From positions 248,001-312,000 of the forward strand of contig NZ_BCWW01000003.1 of assembly GCF_001894785.1 (NCBI RefSeq): 64,000 nucleotides of DNA, in the 5' to 3' direction. Below the pieces are notes generated by a model, which had not been told where the DNA came from, did no database searches, and was given only the letters and a program-made list of their open reading frames with translations. Position 1 is the first letter of the stretch, and the number at the start of each line of letters is the position of its first letter. This stretch comes from Rhodococcoides fascians NBRC 12155 = LMG 3623 (GTDB lineage: Bacteria; Actinomycetota; Actinomycetes; Mycobacteriales; Mycobacteriaceae). Shown here in pieces: positions 27,464 to 36,305 of this stretch. A program made the position numbers and the translations under genes.

Positions 27464-28906
27464 ATGTCTACACCGGAAAAGGAACGCGTCGCCGATCCTT
27501 CCCCGCCCACCCGTCCGTCCGGCCCGCGCAGCTGGCGTCCGCTGATTCTTCGTCTGCACTTCTACGCGGGCATACTCATCGCACCGTTCATCCTGATCGC
27601 CACCGTCAGCGGCGGCCTCTACGCCGTCGCCCCGACCATCGAACAACTCGTCTACCGCGACTATCTGCACGTCGACTCCACCGGACCGGCTGTCCCGGTC
27701 GCCCAACAGATTCGAGCCGCTCAGGCCGAGAGGCCGGATCTGACCGTGTCGGCCGTGCGACCCGCCGCCGAAATCGGCGACACCACCCGAGTGCTGTTCA
27801 CCGATCCGACCCTCGGCGAATCGCGACGACTGGCCGTCTTCGTCGATCCCGCCACGGCGTCGCCGGTGGGTGAACTTGCCGTCTACGGCTCCTCGAGCGC
27901 CTTGCCGGTCAGAACGTGGATCTCGGAATTGCACCGACACCTGCACCTCGGTGAACCGGGCCGGATCTACAGCGAACTGGCCGCATCGTGGTTGTGGGTG
28001 ATCGCGCTCGGCGGCCTGTACCTGTGGATCGATCGCTACCGACGCAACCGAGACCGGGCGACACTGCTCACCTTCGATCGTGAATCGAAGGGCCGCAACC
28101 GATCCTTGAACTGGCATGGCGTAGCCGGTATCTGGATCGCTGTAGGTCTGGTCTTCCTCTCCGCCACCGGACTCACGTGGTCCACCTACGCGGGCGCGAA
28201 CGTCACCGACCTCCGTGCGGCATTGAGCTGGACGACCCCTGCCGTCGCCACGACCATCGGTTCCTCCGACACGGCGACCATGGGGGATCACTCGGGGGAT
28301 CACTCGGGCCACGGTGGGCATTCGATGGACATGTCGGCCGATGCGTCGGCGACAGACAGCAATATCGGCCGCATCGATTCGGTGATCGATACTGCCGCAG
28401 CGAACGGCATCGACGGTGCGGTGGAGGCATCGATCCCGGCGTCGGACGACGTGGCGTTCGTCGTCGCCGAAACCCGTCAGCCCTGGGTGATGTCGAACAA
28501 CTCGATCTCGATCGACGGCAGCACCGGCGCGGTGATCGACACCCAATACTTCGCCGATTGGCCGGTGGCAGCCAAGCTGGCGGCCTGGGGAATTCAGTTG
28601 CACATGGGGACCCTGTTCGGCGTGGCCAATCAGATTGCCCTGGTTGGGCTTTCGCTCGCCTTGGCATCGGTCATCGTGCGCGGCTACATGATGTGGTGGA
28701 AGCGTCGCCCCACGAAGAGCGCTGGACTCACCGCAGGCCGGCCGCCTCTGCGTGGGGGACTGCGCCGCATCTCGCCGATCTTTGCGGTGCTCCTCGCCAC
28801 GGCTGCCGTGGCCGTCGGCTGGTTCCTGCCCTTGTTGGGGCTCAGCCTGGTCGCCTTCCTGGCGGTCGACTTCATGGTCGGATACGTCAGGCGGCCCGCG
28901 CACTGA
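27464..28906 (+). CDS. PepSY-associated transmembrane protein
   Basis: A 480-residue membrane protein of the PepSY-TM (PiuB-like) family. The first helix follows LRLHFYAGILIAPF, the hallmark of the family; then come PepSY-like outer domains and the ELHRHLHLGEPGR motif, with further helices near residues 180, 220, 375 and at the C-terminus. A loop near residues 270-295 is rich in His, Asp and Met (HSGDHSGHGGHSMDM), which could bind copper or another metal. Relatives sit with iron or copper uptake genes. ATG 27464 starts at the proper distance from the first helix. Confidence 0.9.
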   Translation: MSTPEKERVADPSPPTRPSGPRSWRPLILRLHFYAGILIAPFILIATVSGGLYAVAPTIEQLVYRDYLHVDSTGPAVPVAQQIRAAQAERPDLTVSAVRPAAEIGDTTRVLFTDPTLGESRRLAVFVDPATASPVGELAVYGSSSALPVRTWISELHRHLHLGEPGRIYSELAASWLWVIALGGLYLWIDRYRRNRDRATLLTFDRESKGRNRSLNWHGVAGIWIAVGLVFLSATGLTWSTYAGANVTDLRAALSWTTPAVATTIGSSDTATMGDHSGDHSGHGGHSMDMSADASATDSNIGRIDSVIDTAAANGIDGAVEASIPASDDVAFVVAETRQPWVMSNNSISIDGSTGAVIDTQYFADWPVAAKLAAWGIQLHMGTLFGVANQIALVGLSLALASVIVRGYMMWWKRRPTKSAGLTAGRPPLRGGLRRISPIFAVLLATAAVAVGWFLPLLGLSLVAFLAVDFMVGYVRRPAH

Positions 28907-28976
28907 CGCGAGGAGGACGACGCGCTCTCGCCGGTCGGTCCGATTGTTTCTGCCGCCCTCGGGATACTCGGAGACC

Positions 28977-29780
28977 ATGCCCGAAGGTGACACCGTCCAT
29001 GCGCTCGCCGCGCGATTGCGGCGAGCGCTGGACGGCGTCACGCTACGGGCAGGGCGACTGAACGTGCCCGCACACGCCGTCGAGAATCTCGCCGGGCGAA
29101 CCGTCGTCGCGCACCGGACGCACGGCAAGCATCTGTTCACCGATTTCGACGACGACACCACGCTGCACACCCACCTCCGCATGACGGGATCGTGGACGGT
29201 GGTGCGAGCCGGCCGCTCGATACCGCGGCGGGTGCAGCCCGACGTCCGCGTGCGGCTGGCCGCGGTGGACGGGCCGACCGCGTACGGAATCCTGTTGCCG
29301 GTCGTCGACTACGGGTACACGGCCTCGATGAATGCGCTGGTCGCGCATCTGGGACCGGACCCATTACACGCCGAGTTCGACACCGATCGTGCGGCATCGA
29401 ACATCCTCGCGCAGGGGTCTCGGCCGATCGTCTCGACCCTCCTGGACCAGCGGGTCATCGCGGGACCCGGGAATCTATGGGCGAACGAACTGTGTTTTCT
29501 GCGTGGGCTGTGGCCCTGGGCTCCGTCGGCAGGCGTCGACGCGGAGAAATTGGTGACTCTGCTCGAGCGGGCGATGCGGTATTCGGCGAGCACCCCCGGG
29601 GCCATGCAGGTCACCACCGGCGACACCCGTCGCGGCCGGACTCACTGGGTTGCCGGTCGGGCCGGTAAACCGTGTCTGCGGTGCGCGACCGTCATTCGTG
29701 TCGAGGCCGACGTGCCGAACGACCCCGATCGACGTCGAACATGGTGGTGTCCGCACTGCCAACCGGAGCCAGGGCGTTGA
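28977..29780 (+). CDS. Fpg/Nei family DNA glycosylase (endonuclease VIII type)
   Basis: A 267-residue base-excision repair enzyme that removes oxidised bases and nicks the abasic site. The N-terminal catalytic Pro2-Glu3 is in MPEGDTV. The helix-two-turn-helix has QRVIAGPGNLWANE, and the C-terminal zinc finger is CLRC...CPHC. The GDTV version and the length fit the actinobacterial Nei2 group. ATG 28977 is required to place the catalytic Pro at position 2. It is convergent with the GAF-ANTAR gene, 12 bp away. Confidence 0.94.
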   Translation: MPEGDTVHALAARLRRALDGVTLRAGRLNVPAHAVENLAGRTVVAHRTHGKHLFTDFDDDTTLHTHLRMTGSWTVVRAGRSIPRRVQPDVRVRLAAVDGPTAYGILLPVVDYGYTASMNALVAHLGPDPLHAEFDTDRAASNILAQGSRPIVSTLLDQRVIAGPGNLWANELCFLRGLWPWAPSAGVDAEKLVTLLERAMRYSASTPGAMQVTTGDTRRGRTHWVAGRAGKPCLRCATVIRVEADVPNDPDRRRTWWCPHCQPEPGR

Positions 29781-29792
29781 CCGCGGGCGGGG

Positions 29793-30512
29793 TCAGAACG
29801 TCGAGTTCGTCGGGTGGTCGGCGTCGACGAGATCGCGAGCGACGGTGTGCAGGGGAAGGTTCTGTTGCTGCGACAGTTTCGCCAGTAGGTCGAACGCCTG
29901 TACTGCGTCGAGGTCGTAGCGTTCCATGATCATGCCTTTTGCCTGGCCGATGATGTCCCGGCTGGCCAAGCCGGTCCGGAATTGCTCGGTGTCGCGGGCA
30001 CTGAGCATTGCGATGGCAGCATGCGCAGACAAGGCCTCGCCGATTGCTACCGCATCGGCGTCGAACGCTCCGGTGACGTCGCTGTACAACACCAGGGCCC
30101 CGAGGTCATCGGCGTTGCTGTAGAGCTGAAAGGCCGAGAGCGACTTGAAACCGGCCGCGATGGCCATCGCAGCGAACTGCGGCCATCGCGGTTCGGTTGC
30201 CAGATCGTAGGACACGACGACGTCGAGGTGTCGGACCTCGGTGGGAATCGGACCTTCGTCGAGTTCGTACTGCAACCGACACAGCTTCTCGGCGATCGGG
30301 TCCGTCGATGCGACGACTGTGCGCTCACCCTTGTTCACCGTGGTGATGCATCCGGTGGTTGCGCCCGGAATGAGCCGAATCGCCATTCGGAGAATCTCAC
30401 TCAACGTCTGCGGCATCGACCGATGAGTGTCGCGCAGCGATCGAGCGAACTGCGCGAGCGACAGTGCTTCGGACGTTCGAGACGTGTCTTGCTCGGCCGG
30501 TGAATCAGTCAT
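29793..30512 (-). CDS. GAF and ANTAR domain RNA-binding antiterminator
   Basis: A 239-residue sensor-regulator. A GAF domain spans about residues 25-165 (for example GCITTVNKGERTVVAST and DEGPIPTEVRH), and the C-terminal three-helix ANTAR domain has IIGQAKGMIMERYDLDAVQAFDLL. ANTAR proteins bind paired hairpins in mRNA and prevent early termination. No target pair was found in its own leader. The gene stands alone. Confidence 0.92.
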   Translation of the reverse strand: MTDSPAEQDTSRTSEALSLAQFARSLRDTHRSMPQTLSEILRMAIRLIPGATTGCITTVNKGERTVVASTDPIAEKLCRLQYELDEGPIPTEVRHLDVVVSYDLATEPRWPQFAAMAIAAGFKSLSAFQLYSNADDLGALVLYSDVTGAFDADAVAIGEALSAHAAIAMLSARDTEQFRTGLASRDIIGQAKGMIMERYDLDAVQAFDLLAKLSQQQNLPLHTVARDLVDADHPTNSTF

Positions 30513-30684
30513 TCACACGATCCTCTCGCGCGTGGACCGTCGACGTCGTCGCGTCGGCGAGATCCTCGATCGTGCGCCTGCTTCTGGACGCCCTGTCCCG
30601 ACCTCGAGGCCGGATCAATGGATTTTATACGGTTCGCGATGCGGTGGTCCGGTGAGTATCGCGGCGCGGCGTCGCGGGATGCAT

Positions 30685-30718
30685 GAAGGGCCGCCGATCA
30701 TTCGATCGACGACCCTTC
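30685..30718 (-). terminator. likely terminator of the CsbD gene
   Basis: GAAGGG at 30685-30690 pairs with CCCTTC at 30713-30718, with further imperfect pairing inside. It starts 15 bp past the stop of the leftward CsbD gene. The rest of the 220-bp gap (30513-30732) holds no gene I can support; a TATAAA-like box on the minus strand near 30625 may serve the GAF-ANTAR gene. Confidence 0.5.
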
Positions 30719-30732
30719 CGGGGCACTGCGTC

Positions 30733-30903
30733 CTACTTGAAGGTGTCCTTGATGTTCTCGCCGACCTTCTTGACGCCGGCCGAACCCTGGTCCTTCTTGC
30801 CCTCTGCCTCGAGGTCCTTGTTGTTGGTTGCGTCGCCGACAACTTCCTTCGCCTTGCCGATGGCGTCCTCTGCTGCGTTCTTGGCCTTGTCGATGAAGCT
30901 CAT
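30733..30903 (-). CDS. CsbD family stress protein
   Basis: A 56-residue protein beginning MSFIDKAKNAAEDAIGKAKE, followed by GDATNNKDLEAEGKKDQ and a KVGENIKD ending; this is the CsbD family, small hydrophilic proteins of general stress response with no known reaction. AAAGGAA precedes ATG 30903. It is divergent from the YihY gene, and a hairpin follows it. The short length makes it easy to overlook. Confidence 0.93.
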   Translation of the reverse strand: MSFIDKAKNAAEDAIGKAKEVVGDATNNKDLEAEGKKDQGSAGVKKVGENIKDTFK

Positions 30904-31051
30904 GGCGAGTTCCTTTCTCGGTTCGGGTTGTTCTCGAAGGGTTGGTCGGAGCTCGACCGACGAAGCGCACGTCCTGATCGTGAGAGCTGGGTCACACCGA
31001 AAGCCGGAGCTTCGACGTTTCCGCAGGCTCGTCGCTGGCTACATTCGACCG

Positions 31052-32047
31052 ATGATGGTCGCGAAGGTGGACAACTTCCAGCGCAGGCACCCCTCGGCAG
31101 GTTTCCCGCTGGCGGTGCTCTACAAATTCATGGACGACCGGGGCGGCTACCTCGCGGCATTGATCGCCTACTACTCGTTTCTGTCGCTGTTTCCCCTTCT
31201 GCTGCTGTTCACCACGCTGCTGGGAATCGTGCTGGCCGGAGACCCGGAGCTGCAGACCCGCATCATCGACTCGGCGATGAGTCAGATCCCGGTCATCGGT
31301 GACCAGCTCGGTCAACCGGATCGCCTCAGTGGTGGCACGACAGCCATCGTCATCGGCGTCGTCGGGTCGCTGTACGGCGGACTCGGAGTGTCGCTGGCCG
31401 TGCAGTACGCGATGAACACCGCGTGGTCGGTGCCGCGCAACGAGCAACCGGACCCCATCAAGGGTCGGCTGCGCGGATTGTTGCTGCTCAGCACTGTCGG
31501 CACCGCGATCATCGGACTGACGGTGCTGAACGGCGTCGCGTCCTCGGGCGTGTTCGGGTTCGCCGGTGGTGCGCTCGCACTCGTCGGAGCGGTGGTGGTC
31601 AACGCCGCCGTCTTCACCGCGGCCTTCCGAATCGGCACCGCGCGGGACCTGAGCGTGCGCGACGTGCTCCCCGGCGCGGCGATCGCGGCCGTCGTCTGGC
31701 AGGCGCTGCAATCGTTCGGCGGCATCTACATCCGCTACGTCGTGGGCAACGCGAGTGCAAGCAACGGCATCTTCGCCATCGTCCTCGGTCTGCTCGGTTT
31801 CCTGTACGTCGCGTCGGTGCTGATCGTGCTGTGCATCGAGATCAACGCCGTGCGCGTCGACCACCTGCATCCCCGGGCTCTGCTGACGCCGTTCACCGAC
31901 AACGTCGAACTCACCGAGGGTGACAAGAACTCCTACACCGGCCAGGCAGAAGCGCAGCGTAACAAAGGATTCCAAGACATCACCGTCACGTACGACGAGC
32001 CGAATTCGGTGGTGGACGAGGACTCGTCGAGCACGCGAGGCGACTGA
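31052..32047 (+). CDS. YihY/BrkB family inner membrane protein
   Basis: A 331-residue polytopic membrane protein with six segments. Family marks are ALIAYYSFLSLFPLLLLF near residue 35 and the late GFLYVASVLIVLCIEINA. The C-terminal 50 residues are hydrophilic and charged. Its role is not established in the family. Two adjacent ATG codons (31052 and 31055) can start it. The gene runs straight into the palindrome array that begins 8 bp after its stop. Confidence 0.9.
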   Translation: MMVAKVDNFQRRHPSAGFPLAVLYKFMDDRGGYLAALIAYYSFLSLFPLLLLFTTLLGIVLAGDPELQTRIIDSAMSQIPVIGDQLGQPDRLSGGTTAIVIGVVGSLYGGLGVSLAVQYAMNTAWSVPRNEQPDPIKGRLRGLLLLSTVGTAIIGLTVLNGVASSGVFGFAGGALALVGAVVVNAAVFTAAFRIGTARDLSVRDVLPGAAIAAVVWQALQSFGGIYIRYVVGNASASNGIFAIVLGLLGFLYVASVLIVLCIEINAVRVDHLHPRALLTPFTDNVELTEGDKNSYTGQAEAQRNKGFQDITVTYDEPNSVVDEDSSSTRGD

Positions 32048-32054
32048 TCAGCTC

Positions 32055-32441
32055 CGCAAACGCGCGCGCGTTTGCGAGAACGGGAGCGGCGGGAACTGGG
32101 GCGGGGACTGATCGGCTCCGCAAACGCGCGCGCGTTTGCGAGGACCGGGGCGGCGGGGCCGGGGCGGGGACTGATCGGCGTGGGCAAACGCGCGCGCATT
32201 CGTTGGGTGCGCGCGGAATAGCTGGGCGATCGGGCACTATTTCGCGCGCGGATGGCAAACGCGCGCGCGTTTGCGAGGACCGGGGCGGTGGGGGACCGGG
32301 GCGGCGCAGGACCGGGGCGGCGGAGACCGGGGCGGCGACTGATCGGCTCCGCAAATGCGCGCGCATTCGTTGGATGCGCGCGGAATAGCGGGGCGATTGG
32401 GCACTATTCCGCGCGCGGATGGCAAACGCGCGCGCGTTTGC
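32055..32441. repeat. array of GC-rich palindromes (20-bp core, four perfect copies)
   Basis: The 20-bp perfect palindrome GCAAACGCGCGCGCGTTTGC occurs at 32056-32075, 32120-32139, 32255-32274 and 32422-32441. Degenerate copies start near 32184 and 32351. The last two perfect copies belong to a block of about 100 bp, repeated at an offset of 167 bp with few changes. That block also holds a CGCGCGCA/TGCGCGCG hairpin and a CGCGCGGAATAG / CTATT-CGCGCG hairpin. GGGGCGG-rich spacers part the units. It fills most of the 552-bp gap between YihY and the sugar transporter. No gene is supported here. Confidence 0.9.
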
Positions 32442-32526
32442 GGGAACCGGGGCTGAGCGGCGTGATGGCGAGCTGACGCCGGCCGGTCGGAACATTTTTC
32501 GGATTTATTTCGCGAAAGCGCATGCG

Positions 32527-32536
32527 CAAGCGCTTG
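32527..32536. promoter_or_regulatory. LacI-type operator before the sugar transporter
   Basis: CAAGCGCTTG is a perfect palindrome with the central CG step typical of LacI/GalR sites, 64 bp before the binding-protein start. A second overlapping palindrome, GCGCATGCGC, ends at 32527. The LacI-family gene at 36982 in the same operon is the obvious candidate to bind it. Confidence 0.7.
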
Positions 32537-32599
32537 TATTGGTCGTACGCTCCTGCAATCGAGCGACGCGACCTGCGTAGCGAGGACAAGGGAGTCCAG

Positions 32600-33598
32600 A
32601 TGTTCAATCACCGTCGGAAGACCACGCTGACGATCGGAACGGCGTTGATGGCCGGTTCCCTCGTACTCGGACTGACTGCATGCAGCGGTTCGGATTCGGA
32701 CAGCGTCAAGGTCGGACTCATCACCAAGACGGATTCCAATCCGTACTTCGTGAAGCTTCGTGAGGCAGCTCAGGCCAAGGCGGACTCCAGTGGAGCCGAA
32801 TTGGTCGCTCTCGCAGGTGCATTCGACGGTGACAACGAGGGTCAGGTCGCGGCGATCGAGAACTTGGTCGGCCAGGGTGTCAAAGGCATTCTGATCACCC
32901 CGAACTCCTCCACCGGAGTCCTCGACGCGATCAAGAAGGCACGCGACGCAGGCGTCGTCGTCATCGCCCTCGACACGGCCACCGATCCCGAGGACGCGGT
33001 GGACGCGACGTTCGCCACCGACAACAAGGCGGCAGGCGTGAGCCAGGGCGAATGGGTCAAGGGCACGTTGGGAACCACTGCGCCCCAGGTCATCATGCTC
33101 GACGGCACCGCGGGCGGCACCGTCGACACGTTCCGTCACGACGGCTTCCTCGAAGGAATGGGCTTGACCGACAGCTCTCCCGAGATCGTCGGCCAGGAAA
33201 ACACCAACGGCGACCAGACCAAGGCGCAGACGGCCATGGAGAACCTGCTGCAGCGCGCTCCGGGTGTCAATGCGCTCTACACGATCAACGAGCCCGCCGC
33301 GGCGGGTGCCTACCAGGCGATTCAGTCCGCAGGCCGCGCCGATCAGATCACCATCGGCTCGATCGACGGTAGCTGCACCGGTATCGCGAACGTCAAGTCC
33401 GGCATCATCGGTGCGACGGTGCTGCAGTTCCCGGCGAAGATGGCCGAGCAGGGCGTCGACGCTGTGGTCAAGTTCGCCCAGGATGGCACCAAGCCCAGTG
33501 GCTTCAACGACACCGGTTCTCAGCTGGTCACCGACAAGCCTGTTGCCGGAATCGAATCCCAGGACACCGCATGGGGCGAAGCGAATTGCTGGGGCTGA
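32600..33598 (+). CDS. sugar ABC transporter substrate-binding lipoprotein (FrcB-like)
   Basis: A 332-residue periplasmic-binding-protein type 1 lipoprotein. The signal peptide ends in a lipobox (GLTAC, Cys near residue 28). The mature part begins KVGLITKTDSNPYFVKL, and TPNSSTGVLDAIKKA is typical of the ribose/fructose-binding group. It would present a sugar to the permease at 33633. GGGAG lies before ATG 32600. It is the first gene of the sugar operon and has a LacI-type operator upstream. Fructose is inferred from the FrcK-like kinase and the aldolase. Confidence 0.92.
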   Translation: MFNHRRKTTLTIGTALMAGSLVLGLTACSGSDSDSVKVGLITKTDSNPYFVKLREAAQAKADSSGAELVALAGAFDGDNEGQVAAIENLVGQGVKGILITPNSSTGVLDAIKKARDAGVVVIALDTATDPEDAVDATFATDNKAAGVSQGEWVKGTLGTTAPQVIMLDGTAGGTVDTFRHDGFLEGMGLTDSSPEIVGQENTNGDQTKAQTAMENLLQRAPGVNALYTINEPAAAGAYQAIQSAGRADQITIGSIDGSCTGIANVKSGIIGATVLQFPAKMAEQGVDAVVKFAQDGTKPSGFNDTGSQLVTDKPVAGIESQDTAWGEANCWG

Positions 33599-33632
33599 TC
33601 GCAGAAATCCGTCGAGGACCAGGAACTGATTC

Positions 33633-34622
33633 GTGAGCACCGATACTGCCGCGCCTCCCAAGGCTCCGAGCCGGTTCAACGTGGGAACCATCCTGCGTGA
33701 ACCGCTGCTCGGGCCCATGGCCGCGCTCGTCATCGCCATCATCGTGTTCAGCTCGATTTCGAGCTCGTTTCTCAACCCGCAGAACGTTTCTCTGATTCTG
33801 CAGCAGTCCGTGGTGGTCGGCATTCTGGCCGTCGGCCAGACGCTCATCATCCTCACCTCCGGTATCGATCTGTCGATCGGCGCGGTGGCCGTGATGGGCA
33901 CCATCGTCATGGCGCAGACCGCTGGTGCCAACGGCCCGGTGGTGGCGCTCGGCTCGACACTGGCCGTGTGCGTGGCGTTCGGCGCGATCAACGGCGGTTT
34001 GGTGACGATGCTGCGACTGCCACCGTTCATCGTCACACTCGGCACGTTCACCGCGATCCAGGCAGCCACCAGGTTGCTGGCCGGCTCCGAGACCTACCAG
34101 GTTCCGAGCGGACCGCTGACGCTGCTGGGTACCTCGTTCAAAATCGGCAGTTTTTCCACCACCTACGGCGTGGTGGTGATGCTGCTCGTGTACGCCGTGA
34201 TGTGGTACGCATTGTCCCAAACATCCTGGGGCAGGCACATATACGCGGTAGGTGGTAGCCCGCAGGCCTCGGATCGCTCCGGCATCAAGTCCGGTCGCGT
34301 GCTGTTCTCGGTCTACATCGTCACCGGTGTCATCGCCGCGATCGCGGCATGGGCAGCGCTCGGACGAATCCCCAATGCCGACCCGAACGCCTATCAGAAC
34401 GCCAACCTCGAAACGATCACCGCGGTCGTCATCGGTGGAACCAGCCTGTTCGGTGGCCGCGGCACCGTCATCGGGACTCTCATCGGAACTCTGATCGTCG
34501 GGGTGCTGCGCAACGGGCTCACCCAGGCCGGCGTCGACAGCCTGTACCAGAACGTCGCGACCGGCATTCTCGTCATCGTCGCGGTGGCCGTCGATCAATT
34601 CGCACGCAGGAGGTCACAGTGA
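33633..34622 (+). CDS. sugar ABC transporter permease (FrcC-like)
   Basis: A 329-residue membrane permease of the RbsC/FrcC family. It has eight to ten segments and the conserved GQTLIILTSGIDLSIGA, LPPFIVTLGT, and late GGTSLFGGRGTVIGTLIG. The start is GTG 33633 with AGGA before it. It forms the channel for the binding protein and ATPase encoded on either side. Its TGA overlaps the ATPase GTG. Confidence 0.93.
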   Translation: MSTDTAAPPKAPSRFNVGTILREPLLGPMAALVIAIIVFSSISSSFLNPQNVSLILQQSVVVGILAVGQTLIILTSGIDLSIGAVAVMGTIVMAQTAGANGPVVALGSTLAVCVAFGAINGGLVTMLRLPPFIVTLGTFTAIQAATRLLAGSETYQVPSGPLTLLGTSFKIGSFSTTYGVVVMLLVYAVMWYALSQTSWGRHIYAVGGSPQASDRSGIKSGRVLFSVYIVTGVIAAIAAWAALGRIPNADPNAYQNANLETITAVVIGGTSLFGGRGTVIGTLIGTLIVGVLRNGLTQAGVDSLYQNVATGILVIVAVAVDQFARRRSQ

Positions 34623-35401
34623 CTGCCCCCCTCGCTCTGGAAGCACGTGGTCTGGTCAAGACCTACGGCAGCGTGACGGCCATCAACGGCGCGGATTTCG
34701 AGCTGCGGGCCGGTGAGGTACTGGCAGTGATCGGCGACAACGGTGCCGGAAAGTCCAGTCTCATCAAGGCTTTGGCCGGAGCTGTCATTCCGGATTCGGG
34801 AGAGATCCTGATGAACGGCTCGCCGGTGTCGTTCAAGAACACCCGCGATGCCCGGGCGGCCGGGATCGAGACGGTCTATCAGGACCTGGCCGTCATTCCT
34901 GCGCTCGACATCGCCTCGAATGTCTACCTCGGACGCGAGATCAAGCGCAAAGGCATCAGCGGCAGCATCTTTCGGCGATTGGACATGCCGAGAATGCGCG
35001 ACGAGTCGTCGAAGCATCTGCAGGACCTCAAGATCGGCATCAAGTCGGTCAACCAGGCCGTCGAGACGTTGTCCGGTGGGCAGCGTCAGGGCGTCGCAGT
35101 GGCTCGAGCAGCGGCATTCGGCCGCGGGGTGATCATCATGGACGAGCCGACCGCAGCTCTGGGCGTGCGGGAATCGGGCATGGTGATCGACCTGATCCGA
35201 ACGATTCGCGACCGTGGGATACCCGTGGTGCTCATCAGTCACGACATGCCGCACGTGTTCGAGGTCGCCGACCGCATCCACATCCACCGCCTCGGCAAAC
35301 GCGCAGGCGTCGTGGATCCGAAGAAGCGCACCATGTCCGAGGTCGTCGCGCTCATGACCGGCGCGGAGGAGCCGACCGATGAGGAACGCGCCGGCCTCTG
35401 A
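34619..35401 (+). CDS. sugar ABC transporter ATP-binding protein (FrcA-like)
   Basis: A 260-residue single ATPase domain. The Walker A is GDNGAGKSS, the signature LSGGQRQGV, and the Walker B VIIMDEPTAAL. Ribose-type systems usually carry a doubled ATPase; a single domain is the FrcA form known for fructose. GTG 34619 has AGGAGG before it and overlaps the permease stop. Its 3' end overlaps the PfkB gene by 23 bp. Confidence 0.93.
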   Translation: MTAPLALEARGLVKTYGSVTAINGADFELRAGEVLAVIGDNGAGKSSLIKALAGAVIPDSGEILMNGSPVSFKNTRDARAAGIETVYQDLAVIPALDIASNVYLGREIKRKGISGSIFRRLDMPRMRDESSKHLQDLKIGIKSVNQAVETLSGGQRQGVAVARAAAFGRGVIIMDEPTAALGVRESGMVIDLIRTIRDRGIPVVLISHDMPHVFEVADRIHIHRLGKRAGVVDPKKRTMSEVVALMTGAEEPTDEERAGL

Positions 35402-36305
35402 TGCGTCTCGTCCGGTCGGCGTTTTCGTCGGGCTGGCGACACTCGATGTGATTCATCGAGTGTCGTCGCCGCCGGCGTCGAACCAGAAGATCACCTCGAA
35501 CGCGCAGTTCGTTGCGGCCGGCGGTCCTGCCGCCAACGCCGCCGTCACGTTCGCCGCACTGGGTGGTACGGCCGTTCTCGTCACTGCGCTCGGGGACGAT
35601 CCGGTGGCTGCCTTGATCAAGGCAGAACTTGCGGAATGCGATGTGCGCGTGATCGACTCGATCGCGGGCACCGTGAGAGCAGTACCCGTCTCGGCCGTGA
35701 CGGTGATCGAGTCGACGGGAGACCGGTCGGTCGTCTCGGCCGACGCCGTGCACTCCGACGCCGCGCCGCCGAACGATCTCGATGCCGTGCTCGCCGGTGC
35801 CGACGTCGTACTCGTCGACGGCCACCACCCCCTGATCGCCCGCGCCGCCGTGGAACATGCGGCGGCGCGGGATACCACGTCGGTCGTCGACGCCGGACGC
35901 TGGAAACCCGTGATGGGCGAGCTGATTCCGTTCGTCACGGACATGGTGTGCTCAGCGGACTTTCGCACGCCAGGAGCGTCGGACACAGCTGCCACCGCAG
36001 CGACGTTGGTGCGCTCGGGCGTACGCACGGTCGTCACCACCCACGGCGGAGAGCCCGTCGAATTCTGGTCCGAGGGCAACTCCGGCTCCGTGGCCGTCGA
36101 GGCGGTCACCGTGGTCGATACACTGGGAGCCGGCGACGTCTTCCACGGCGCGTACGCGTACTACTCGACGCAGTCCGGCTCCGTGCAGGAGCGTATCCGA
36201 CGGTCGGCTCGCGTTGCGGCGCTGCGCTGTTCGGTCATCGGCCCCAGGGCGTGGCTACGCGAACTTCCCACCCACGTACTCGAAAGCGACAACAGTGAGC
36301 AATGA
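35379..36305 (+). CDS. PfkB family carbohydrate kinase
   Basis: A 308-residue ribokinase-type sugar kinase. The N-terminal signature is FVAAGGPAANAAVTFAALGG, and the C-terminal one DTLGAGDVFHGAY with the catalytic Asp. ATG 35379 has GGAGG before it and lies inside the ATPase gene, so the two are translated as a chain. It likely phosphorylates the imported sugar or its phosphate. It is followed by a second kinase of another fold. Confidence 0.9.
   Translation: MRNAPASDASRPVGVFVGLATLDVIHRVSSPPASNQKITSNAQFVAAGGPAANAAVTFAALGGTAVLVTALGDDPVAALIKAELAECDVRVIDSIAGTVRAVPVSAVTVIESTGDRSVVSADAVHSDAAPPNDLDAVLAGADVVLVDGHHPLIARAAVEHAAARDTTSVVDAGRWKPVMGELIPFVTDMVCSADFRTPGASDTAATAATLVRSGVRTVVTTHGGEPVEFWSEGNSGSVAVEAVTVVDTLGAGDVFHGAYAYYSTQSGSVQERIRRSARVAALRCSVIGPRAWLRELPTHVLESDNSEQ

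Noticed and set aside
27332..29182. Minus-strand open frame of about 616 codons opposite the PepSY and Nei genes
   Set aside because: The plus strand has two convincing families with proper starts; no family signs on the minus strand.
32055..32441. CRISPR array
   Set aside because: The repeats are palindromes with uneven spacing (64, 135 and 167 bp), the spacers are repeated themselves, and no cas genes are present.
32237..34069. Minus-strand open frame of about 610 codons over the sugar transporter genes
   Set aside because: Antisense to two clear genes; composition is that of a shadow frame.
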